64,000 nt of DNA from positions 341-64,340 of the forward strand of contig NZ_QRIL01000007.1 in assembly GCF_003471165.1 (NCBI RefSeq), in the 5' to 3' direction. Positions within the stretch are counted from its first letter, which is position 1; the number at the start of each line of letters is the position of its first letter. Shown piece by piece: positions 18,460-25,640 of this stretch. The notes beneath the pieces are model-generated. The model did not search any database. It saw only the letters and a program-made list of their open reading frames with translations, and was not told the DNA's origin. The DNA comes from Ruminococcus sp. AM22-13 (GTDB taxonomy: Bacteria; Bacillota; Clostridia; Lachnospirales; Lachnospiraceae). Position numbers and translations under genes: made by a program.

Positions 18460-19746
18460 TTATACGTTCTGATACACAACTTTTCCATCGCAGATAGTGT
18501 AAAGAATCTTTCCTTTTACTTTCCATCCGTCAAATGGAGTGTTGCGTCCTTTGGAAGCAAATTCATTTTTATCTATTTTGTATTCATGGCCGATGTCTGC
18601 GATGACAATATCTGCAGGATGGCCTTTCTGGATGGTTCCCCTGTCACTTCCGAGAATCTGCGCCGGATTCCAGCTCATTTTCTCGATCAGCTGTGAAATT
18701 GTAAGAATACCGGTTTCTACCAGTGCTGTATAGGATAATGCAAAGCTTGTCTCAATTCCTACGATACCGAAAGCTGCATTTCGGATTGAGCCGGTCTTCT
18801 CAGGTACAGCATGTGGTGCATGGTCTGTACTGATTACTTTAAAAGAACCATCTTTCAGCCCCCTGATCAGTGCATCTACATCTTTTTTTGTGCGAAGAGG
18901 AGGGTTCATTTTGTAATTTGGATCATCACATTTGATATCATCTGAAGTAAGAATAAAGTGATGTGGGCAAACCTCTGCTGTGATATTATCCAGACCTTCT
19001 TCCTTTACAATTTCCATCATTTTGGCAACGCCTTCTGTAGAGCAGTGACAGAGATGAAGCTTTGCACCTGTCTCTCTTGCCAGAAGAATGTCTCTTGCTG
19101 CGATCACATCCTCTACTGCATTGCAGATACCTGGCAATCCCAGTCTCTTTGCATTCTCATCATCATTCATGCAACCATCTCCACGCAGGTCAATGTCCTC
19201 ACAGTGTGCAAAAATCGGAACATTCAATTCCTTAGCTACTTCCATCGCTTCTTTGCAGAGTCTGGTATTCATAACTGACTTTCCATCCTCAGACAGCGCA
19301 GGAATTCCTGCTTTTACCATTCCTTCAATATCGGAAAGCTGTTCGCCTTTCTCTCCCTGTGTAATTGCCCCTGCCTGAAGCACATGAATACCGGAAAGCT
19401 GTTCTGCTTTATTGTGTACATAATTTACACGGTCCGGATTATCAATAACCGGCGTTGTGTTTGGCATGGCAACAACAGTTGTCACTCCACCTCTCGCAGC
19501 AGCGCGGGAACCTGTCTTTATATCCTCTTTCTGTGTCTGTCCAGGATCTCTGAAATGAACATGAAGATCGATCAGGCCTGGCATTACCAGACATCCTTTC
19601 GCGTCAATCACTCTGTCATTTTTATCCTTTACTGAAAGTTTCTCACCAATTTCAGTGATCACTCCGTCTTCCAGATAAACATCGCCTTTTTTATCAGTAT
19701 CGGTGGCTGCATCTACGATACGCCCTCCCCGAATCAGAATACCCAT
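18460..19746 (-). CDS. pyrC: Dihydroorotase
   Basis: 428 residues, type I amidohydrolase. The zinc ligands are in DLHVHFRDPG, with further ligands in FAHCED, HLCHCS and the catalytic STDHAPH. It makes dihydroorotate from carbamoyl aspartate. It is the first gene of pyrC-F-K-D-E. The upstream intergenic region (19747-19888) shows no PyrR-type attenuator that I could recognise. Confidence 0.97.
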   Translation of the reverse strand: MGILIRGGRIVDAATDTDKKGDVYLEDGVITEIGEKLSVKDKNDRVIDAKGCLVMPGLIDLHVHFRDPGQTQKEDIKTGSRAAARGGVTTVVAMPNTTPVIDNPDRVNYVHNKAEQLSGIHVLQAGAITQGEKGEQLSDIEGMVKAGIPALSEDGKSVMNTRLCKEAMEVAKELNVPIFAHCEDIDLRGDGCMNDDENAKRLGLPGICNAVEDVIAARDILLARETGAKLHLCHCSTEGVAKMMEIVKEEGLDNITAEVCPHHFILTSDDIKCDDPNYKMNPPLRTKKDVDALIRGLKDGSFKVISTDHAPHAVPEKTGSIRNAAFGIVGIETSFALSYTALVETGILTISQLIEKMSWNPAQILGSDRGTIQKGHPADIVIADIGHEYKIDKNEFASKGRNTPFDGWKVKGKILYTICDGKVVYQNV

Positions 19747-19888
19747 GCAATTCTCTCCCTTCGTTGTGGTACTTTAGATACTTTCTATCATCTATGTTGA
19801 TTACAAAGCAGTAACTTTCTGATATACATAATACACGAAACCGCTTATTTTATAAAGTCTTTTTTTGCTTCTATGCGGTCTTTTTTGC

Positions 19889-19917
19889 TTGACATTTCAA
19901 AATGCGGGAGATATAAT
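19889..19917 (+). promoter_or_regulatory. Consensus sigma-A promoter of the cold-shock gene
   Basis: TTGACA (19889-19894), exactly 17 bp, then TATAAT (19912-19917). Both boxes match consensus perfectly. The predicted start near 19924 leaves a leader of about 130 nt before the csp ATG, which is typical of cspA-like genes with cold-responsive leaders. Confidence 0.92.
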
Positions 19918-19962
19918 CAATTCATATCTGGATTATTTAATGTATAGTCACTGGTTTTTAGA

Positions 19963-19984
19963 GATTATATACTGGTATATAATC
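19963..19984 (+). promoter_or_regulatory. Hairpin in the cold-shock mRNA leader
   Basis: Perfect inverted repeat GATTATATAC-TG-GTATATAATC in the middle of the leader. The AU-rich stem would melt or form with modest temperature change, so it could act as a thermosensor. That role is inferred. Confidence 0.6.
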
Positions 19985-20053
19985 TGTAAAATCTGGTGAT
20001 TTTTTTATTGCCAGAAGCTATATAATTTTTTTATTTTTTATGGAGGTAACAAC

Positions 20054-20254
20054 ATGAACAAGGGAACTGTAAAATGGTTCAACGCAGAAAAAGGTTACGG
20101 ATTTATCACTGGTGAAGACGGCGCAGACGTATTTGTACATTTCTCCGCTATCAATGGTGAAGGATTCAAATCCCTTGAAGAAGGCCAGGCTGTAACATAC
20201 GACTTAACAGAAGGCGCTCGTGGAATGCAGGCTGCAAACGTTACAAAATTATAA
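20054..20254 (+). CDS. Cold-shock protein, CspA family
   Basis: 66 residues, a single OB-fold RNA chaperone. RNP1 is KGYGFI and RNP2 is VFVHF. The ATG follows GGAGG by eight bases. It is monocistronic, with its own promoter and terminator. It likely melts mRNA structure during cold or growth transitions. Confidence 0.97.
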   Translation: MNKGTVKWFNAEKGYGFITGEDGADVFVHFSAINGEGFKSLEEGQAVTYDLTEGARGMQAANVTKL

Positions 20255-20316
20255 TTCATAATTTTCAATAACGTGAGAGGATTGAATTCCGCACTTTTAA
20301 ATACGGATTAAACCTC

Positions 20317-20349
20317 AAAAAATCCCCGGATGATCCGGGGATTTTTTTT
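20317..20349. terminator. Bidirectional terminator after csp
   Basis: AATCCCCGGAT-G-ATCCGGGGATT with A-rich and T-rich flanks on either side. It ends the csp transcript and, on the minus strand, faces away from the gene ending at 20377. Confidence 0.93.
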
Positions 20350-20376
20350 GGCTTTTTTAATTATAAAAACTTGATC

Positions 20377-20847
20377 TTATTCAGCGTCTGTGCTGTCTGT
20401 AGAAGCAGAATCTGTACTTTCTGTCTCTGCGTCATCTGTGGATGCAGTATCGTCTGTTGATTCTTTATCATCAGCGGTTTCTTCTGTATCTGTGGCAGTA
20501 TCATCTGTAACTGTGTCCTCGCTGTCTGTGTCTTCAGAAGCAGTTGTATCTTCAGCATCTGCATCTGTTGTATCAGCATCTGTGCTGTCTGCATCATCCG
20601 TTGTATCTGTTGTCATATTTGAAATGTAATTGTCAAGTGCAGTAGTATCCATTACTGTATTCTGAACCACATTCTCTTTGGCTCCTGTTACTTTGGCATA
20701 TGCAGAATAGCCAATCCATGCAACGATCACAACACAAATAAATGCCCAGGCAAACATTTCCAGTCCAAAAAGCATTTTTTCTTTCTTGTCTGCTTTGCTA
20801 TGCTGTCCTTTTCTGGCCTTATAAGCATCGACTTTCTTCTGGCTCAT
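20377..20847 (-). CDS. Single-pass membrane protein with acidic Thr/Ser/Asp tail
   Basis: 156 residues with the start at 20847 (MSQKKVDAYKARK), seven bases after AAGGAG. A basic cytoplasmic N-terminus of about 30 residues precedes one membrane helix (about 33-52). The last 75 residues are almost only Thr, Asp, Ser, Glu and Ala and would be exposed outside. No family recognised. Its composition resembles a wall-spanning spacer. Confidence 0.75.
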   Translation of the reverse strand: MSQKKVDAYKARKGQHSKADKKEKMLFGLEMFAWAFICVVIVAWIGYSAYAKVTGAKENVVQNTVMDTTALDNYISNMTTDTTDDADSTDADTTDADAEDTTASEDTDSEDTVTDDTATDTEETADDKESTDDTASTDDAETESTDSASTDSTDAE

Positions 20848-20925
20848 GATATATCTCCTTTGCATCTAATATTTCGTATTTTCTGATTATAGCACACTTT
20901 ATTGCAAAAGAAAATAGGCAATCTA

Positions 20926-21765
20926 TTATACAGCAACGATCACTCCGCCGTCATTTGCATACATCGAACTTACGCCTGCTGTGTCAAGAACTACGATCTT
21001 CGCAAGTTTCATTCTTTCCTCAAAAGCTTCCTTGAGCACCTGTGCTCTTGCAGGACAGTTGCAATGACTGATTGCCAGCACTTTTTCAGCACTGTCCGGA
21101 GTTTTTGCTATCACCTGTTCCACCATTTTGATCATGGCACGGTTCATTCCTCTTGCCTGATCCAGCTGACAGATATTTCCATCATCTGTAGATCCCATAA
21201 CCGGCTTGATCTTTAATGCACTTGCCACTAAAGCTTTCACCTTGCTGAGGCGTCCATTCTTTCTCAATGTATCAAGGTTCTCAAGTACAAAGAATGTATG
21301 CTGTCCTTCAATATAGTGTTCTACTGTTGACACCACCTCTTCAAAGCTCATTCCCGCTTCTTCACATTCCTGGATTTTCATTCCAATCAGGCTCTGTCCG
21401 ATAGATGCGGAACGTGAATTAAATATATGGATTTTTTTATCCGGATGATCCTCCAGAAGAAGATTTCTACCAAGCAATGCACTGTTATAAGATCCACTCA
21501 ATTCAGAAGATAAAGTTACTGCATAAATATGCTCTGCCTCACAATCATACGCCTTCATATATCTCTCCGGTGACGGGCAGGCTGACTTCGGGCATTCCGG
21601 GCAGTCAGCCACTTTCTTAAGAAAAGCCGCCTGGTCAAACGTCTCATCATCTATGATCTGCTCAGCTCCCACCATCAAAGTCAGAGGGACTGATTCAAAA
21701 TGTTCATCATCTTTCCATTCATCCAAAAGTTCTCCACAACTATCTATGACAATCTTATATCTCAA
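20926..21765 (-). CDS. DegV family fatty-acid-binding protein
   Basis: 279 residues, complete. IVIDSCGEL at the N-terminus, SQPSPERY-equivalent SACPSPERYM, TLSSELSGSYNSA and the LDTLRKNGRLSK motif are typical of DegV/FakB proteins. These hold one fatty acid for phosphorylation by FakA. No fakA gene is in the window, so the link to fatty acid salvage rests on family knowledge. Confidence 0.9.
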   Translation of the reverse strand: MRYKIVIDSCGELLDEWKDDEHFESVPLTLMVGAEQIIDDETFDQAAFLKKVADCPECPKSACPSPERYMKAYDCEAEHIYAVTLSSELSGSYNSALLGRNLLLEDHPDKKIHIFNSRSASIGQSLIGMKIQECEEAGMSFEEVVSTVEHYIEGQHTFFVLENLDTLRKNGRLSKVKALVASALKIKPVMGSTDDGNICQLDQARGMNRAMIKMVEQVIAKTPDSAEKVLAISHCNCPARAQVLKEAFEERMKLAKIVVLDTAGVSSMYANDGGVIVAV

Positions 21766-21976
21766 TTATATCGTCCTCTTTTCCATTATATGTAGTATCC
21801 AATACCAGATATATATTATCATACTGATTTACATTTGAAAAGGCTTTTTCATAAAAACGCTGTTCTTTTTTTCAAAAGTGATTTATAATAAGAAAACGCT
21901 CCTTGCAAAATACAGGGAGCGCTGTTGAATCCACGAAATAAGTATTATAAAAAATGTGTTGTAAAAGAGGTGTTGT

Positions 21977-22477
21977 ATGCTCGCTTTAAGAATTATTGAT
22001 ATAAAAGATTTTATGAATAAGCTCCTGATTGGTGAAGTATTTGATCATTTTTCCTTTATTGAATCATCTATTACAACTTTCAATACTTTCACTATCAACG
22101 GCAAACTTCAGCACGATTTCTTTGATACAGATACAAAATCTGCTCTTCTGGAAAAATCCGCCGAATATTCTCTGTGGCATGATGTGAAACCATTCTGTTT
22201 CTCTGTTATACGTGGCAAACGCACACCATTGAATTTCAAAATCGTATTTGAGCTTTCTCACGAGCAGGTGCAGTCTTTGTTAAGAAATGAAAGTCTCCCT
22301 TCAGACATTCCCGTCCGCAATTTCTATCTGAATATCCAGTATAAAAATCAGGCACTTTTATGTACAACAGGTGTTTCCTACACTTCCTTCAGCCTGGACA
22401 AACGTCTGGAACATCTCTGGGATGATTCTCTGGTCACTTTTTTCTCCAGTCATCATATTTCCTGTGAGAAATTATAA
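21977..22477 (+). CDS. DUF5721-like protein
   Basis: 166 residues, soluble, with AGAGGTG before the ATG. Features visible are an N-terminal LRIIDIKDFMNKLL stretch, a central IRGKRTPLNFKIVFEL strand region and a C-terminal aromatic-rich part. It resembles conserved Lachnospiraceae proteins of unknown function. It converges on the Spo0A-like gene with only 9 bp between stops. A GC-rich hairpin (CGCTCC/GGAGCG, 21897-21921) lies in its leader. Confidence 0.7.
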   Translation: MLALRIIDIKDFMNKLLIGEVFDHFSFIESSITTFNTFTINGKLQHDFFDTDTKSALLEKSAEYSLWHDVKPFCFSVIRGKRTPLNFKIVFELSHEQVQSLLRNESLPSDIPVRNFYLNIQYKNQALLCTTGVSYTSFSLDKRLEHLWDDSLVTFFSSHHISCEKL

Positions 22478-22486
22478 GCGGCCTTA

Positions 22487-22831
22487 TTATTTGTTACCTG
22501 TTCCTGCTTTAGCAGAACAATACAGATAATACACCAGAATATCTATAAACTCACTGTTAGTCGGTTTATCTGACATTGTACATCCTGCGATTTCCTGCAA
22601 TGTATCTTTATGGTTCATCCAGCACAAATTTACCAATGTCCTGATATTATGTTCTACATTAGAAGGTGTTGATTTATATTTTCTCGCAATGATCGGGTAA
22701 ATATCTTTCGTCACCTTAACCGGACGTTCATGTATTCCCTGTGCCATCTCCACAGCATCTGCAACATAATAATATCCCTTATACTTTGACGTTGCACCTA
22801 ATTTTCTAATAATTCCATACACTTCAGTCAT
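22487..22831 (-). CDS. Free-standing Spo0A C-terminal (effector) domain protein
   Basis: 114 residues with AGGAGG before the ATG. The whole protein matches the Spo0A DNA-binding domain: YGIIRKLGAT near the N-terminus, then VTKDIYPIIARKY and STPSNVEHNIRTLVN, the recognition-helix region. No receiver domain precedes it, so it cannot be controlled by phosphorylation in the usual way. It could compete for or modify binding at Spo0A boxes. A good promoter lies about 200 bp upstream. Confidence 0.9.
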   Translation of the reverse strand: MTEVYGIIRKLGATSKYKGYYYVADAVEMAQGIHERPVKVTKDIYPIIARKYKSTPSNVEHNIRTLVNLCWMNHKDTLQEIAGCTMSDKPTNSEFIDILVYYLYCSAKAGTGNK

Positions 22832-23035
22832 ACTTCGTTCCTCCTAACAATCTCCATAGCCTGTATGATCACAGGTCTGGTATCTCTTTTATTTACACAC
22901 ATTTTTTCATAACGTAAATGGAAGATACAGTAATTGTCATTCGGAATTTCCGTTACCCAGTTACCATATATAAAGCATACGGCAACCGTTATACTTCTTA
23001 TGGATTCGACATGTTATTAAAATATCAGCAATTTA

Positions 23036-23064
23036 ATCATAAAAATTTATAAGACGTTTGTCAA
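23036..23064 (-). promoter_or_regulatory. Promoter of the Spo0A-domain gene
   Basis: On the minus strand TTGACA (23064-23059), 17 bp, TATGAT (23041-23036). Predicted leader about 200 nt. The leader (22832-23030) has no gene. Confidence 0.75.
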
Positions 23065-23154
23065 TACCAATCGTCAAAAAAGTACTATATTTTGTTTTTT
23101 ATTTAGTCAATCGGATATTCGCAATCCGCTTTCGCTACTTGCTCATAACCAAAT

Positions 23155-23386
23155 AACTGCTTCGCAGTTTATCAGAAGGGGCTTGTACCCCTTCTGATAC
23201 AAGCAAGTCCCCACCCACTGCTTATTGCTCTTCGCAATTGAAGCAGGGGACTTACTTGATTTGGTTAAAACAACATACTTTCACTGTAATTGGAGCAAAA
23301 ACGAGGCAAAGCAGATTCTATCCACCTTACCTCGTATCTTAACCGAATCAGGCAAGTTTTCTGCTTCAATTACGAAGAACAATAAG
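23155..23386. repeat. Nested hairpins and a 51-nt imperfect inverted repeat
   Basis: From left to right: AACTGC-TTC-GCAGTT (23155-23169); ATCAGAAGGGG-CTTGTA-CCCCTTCTGAT (23171-23198); AAGTCCCC/GGGGACTT (23205-23212 with 23246-23253); and two 51-nt arms (23221-23271 and 23336-23386) that match inverted at 41 of 51 positions, all ten differences being transitions. The left arm can pair with either partner. An 80-codon plus-strand frame crosses it and runs into htpG antisense; I do not accept it as a gene. Confidence 0.75.
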
Positions 23387-23427
23387 CTTGTTGTTCGTTA
23401 TGGGCACTTAACTCACTATCTGACGGA

Positions 23428-25497
23428 TTATTTTGTTATCATCAGCAGAATCTCATTGCTTCTCTGAACAAATTTTGTCATTTCCTCAGGTGAGAGCTGT
23501 TTATGGCTCATCATTGCAAGGTCGTACAGCTGCTCGCAGATTACAGGTGCTTTATCAGATTCCTTATTCTTTGCCAGATATTTAACCAGCGGATGATTTG
23601 CATTCAGAACCAATGTTTCCTGTCCGCCAAACATATTCGGATCCATTCCGTACATATTGTACATTTTCATCATATCCTGCATACGGCGGCTTTCTTCAGA
23701 AAGAGTCATCATTGCAGATACATTTTCATTCTTCAGATTCTCTACATGTACTTCCAGTTTATCCTTGTGAAGATTCTTACGGAAAAGTTCTGTCAGTGCT
23801 TTTACAGTTTCTTCATCTGCTGTGCCTTCACCCTTCATTTCCTCTGTAAGGTCAGCGTCGATTCTCTTGAACTGTACATCCTGATGTTTCTGTTCCAGAC
23901 TGGAAATAAATGCACTGTCAATGTTGTGTTTCAGGATAACAGCATCCTTTCCTGCCTCTTTGAACATATTAATATACTGGCTCTGCTGAACCTCATCAGT
24001 TACATAGAAGATTACGGTCTTCTCAGGCTCTTTCTCCTGTGCATCTTTATTTTCTTCAGATGCAGTATCTTCTTTCTTCTCTTCTGCCTGATTTTCCGGT
24101 TCTTCTGTTTCTTTCTTGTTCTCTTCAATGCAATCTTTCAGTGTCAGATATTTGCCGTCAAGATTCTTGAAGAGTACATAATCTCCTATTTTCTCTGCAA
24201 ATTTAGTATCCTTGATGCAGCCATATTTAATGAATGGGCTGATGTCATCCCAGTATTTTTCATAGGATTCACGGTCTGTTTTGCACATTCCTGTCAGTTT
24301 ATCTGCTACCTTCTTGGAAATATACTCGGAAATCTTCTGTACAAATCCATCATTCTGCAGTGCACTTCTGGATACGTTCAGCGGCAGATCCGGGCAGTCA
24401 ATTACACCTTTCAGCAGAAGAAGGAATTCCGGAATTACCTCTTTGATATTATCTGCGATAAATACCTGGTTATTATACAGTTTGATTGTTCCTTCGATAG
24501 AATCATACTCTGTATTGATCTTCGGGAAGTACAGGATACCTTTTAAGTTAAACGGATAATCCATATTCAGATGAATCCAGAATAACGGCTCTTTGTAATC
24601 CATAAATACTTTACGGTAGAATTCCTTATAATCATCATCTGTACATTCATTCGGATGTTTCATCCAGAGAGGATTGATATCACTGATGGAAACCGGACGT
24701 TTGTTGATCTTTACTTTATCCTTTGCAGGGGAAACTTCAACAACTTCCTTCTCACCATTCTCGTTTTCTTTCTCTTCTGTCTTAGCTTCTTCATGAATAT
24801 GTTCAACAACTACATCATCATCTCTTAATTCAGCTTCATCGATCGTCTCATATTCCTGCGGTGCGTTTGCCTTGGAAAGATAAATGTGAACCGGCATAAA
24901 GGAACAATATTTCTCCAGAATCTCACGCATACGATATTCGTTTGCAAATTCCAGACAATCTTCATTCAGGAATAATGTAATCTCTGTACCGATTGTATTC
25001 TTGTTGCCTTCCTGAATATCATACTCTGTACCGCCATCACAGGACCAATGTACAGGCTGTGCACCTTCTGTATAGGAAAGTGTATCGATGTGTACTTCAT
25101 CTGCTACCATAAATGCAGAATAGAAACCAAGTCCGAAATGACCGATCATCTGGTCATCTGTTGTTTTATCTTTGTATTTCTCAAGGAACTGGGTTGCACC
25201 TGAAAAAGCAATCTGAGTAATGTATTTCTCAACTTCTTCAGCAGTCATACCGATACCATTATCGATAAATTTCAGCGTCTTTTCATCAGGGTTAACAATT
25301 ACCTGAATTTCCGGTTTATATCCTTCCGGGAAATTATATTCTCCCATTACTTCCAGTTTTTTCAGTTTTGTAATCGCATCACATCCGTTGGATACCAGCT
25401 CTCTTACAAAAATATCATGATCGGAATATAACCATTTCTTAATAATCGGGAAAATATTTTCACTGTTGATTGATAAACTTCCATGTTTTACAGCCAT
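23428..25497 (-). CDS. htpG: Molecular chaperone HtpG (Hsp90)
   Basis: 689 residues from the start at 25497 (MAVKHGSLSINSEN), which has AAGGAG ten bases upstream. The GHKL ATPase domain shows ELVSNGCDAI, DNGIGMT and GHFGLGFYSAFMV. A charged linker rich in Glu and Lys follows (about 215-250), and a second acidic insert lies near residues 450-480. It acts as a cytosolic heat-shock chaperone. CIRCE operator and promoter lie upstream, so HrcA control is expected. Confidence 0.97.
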   Translation of the reverse strand: MAVKHGSLSINSENIFPIIKKWLYSDHDIFVRELVSNGCDAITKLKKLEVMGEYNFPEGYKPEIQVIVNPDEKTLKFIDNGIGMTAEEVEKYITQIAFSGATQFLEKYKDKTTDDQMIGHFGLGFYSAFMVADEVHIDTLSYTEGAQPVHWSCDGGTEYDIQEGNKNTIGTEITLFLNEDCLEFANEYRMREILEKYCSFMPVHIYLSKANAPQEYETIDEAELRDDDVVVEHIHEEAKTEEKENENGEKEVVEVSPAKDKVKINKRPVSISDINPLWMKHPNECTDDDYKEFYRKVFMDYKEPLFWIHLNMDYPFNLKGILYFPKINTEYDSIEGTIKLYNNQVFIADNIKEVIPEFLLLLKGVIDCPDLPLNVSRSALQNDGFVQKISEYISKKVADKLTGMCKTDRESYEKYWDDISPFIKYGCIKDTKFAEKIGDYVLFKNLDGKYLTLKDCIEENKKETEEPENQAEEKKEDTASEENKDAQEKEPEKTVIFYVTDEVQQSQYINMFKEAGKDAVILKHNIDSAFISSLEQKHQDVQFKRIDADLTEEMKGEGTADEETVKALTELFRKNLHKDKLEVHVENLKNENVSAMMTLSEESRRMQDMMKMYNMYGMDPNMFGGQETLVLNANHPLVKYLAKNKESDKAPVICEQLYDLAMMSHKQLSPEEMTKFVQRSNEILLMITK

Positions 25498-25562
25498 GCT
25501 GTCCACACTCCTTTTTTTGTATTTACTGCAACTTTTTATCTGTAGTTGCTTCTCTGAGAGAT

Positions 25563-25591
25563 ATAGTAATACCATTTAATCCAAAAGTCAA
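25563..25591 (-). promoter_or_regulatory. htpG promoter
   Basis: On the minus strand TTGACT (25591-25586), 17 bp, TACTAT (25568-25563). It lies just downstream of the CIRCE element. Confidence 0.72.
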
Positions 25592-25598
25592 GAAAAAA

Positions 25599-25625
25599 TT
25601 AGCACTCATTTAAAATGAGTGCTAA
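25599..25625 (-). promoter_or_regulatory. CIRCE operator (HrcA binding site)
   Basis: TTAGCACTC-N9-GAGTGCTAA, a perfect match to the consensus. It lies immediately upstream of the htpG -35 box. The stop codon of the wall protein is 16 bp away on the other side, within the same strand. Confidence 0.97.
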
Positions 25626-25640
25626 CAGTTTGTTTTGTAT

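Noticed and set aside
20390..20629. Ser/Val-rich plus-strand frame
   Set aside because: It is the antisense of the low-complexity acidic tail of the gene at 20377-20847.
23225..23467. 80-codon plus-strand frame
   Set aside because: Lies in an inverted-repeat region and antisense to the htpG end, without a ribosome binding site or family match.
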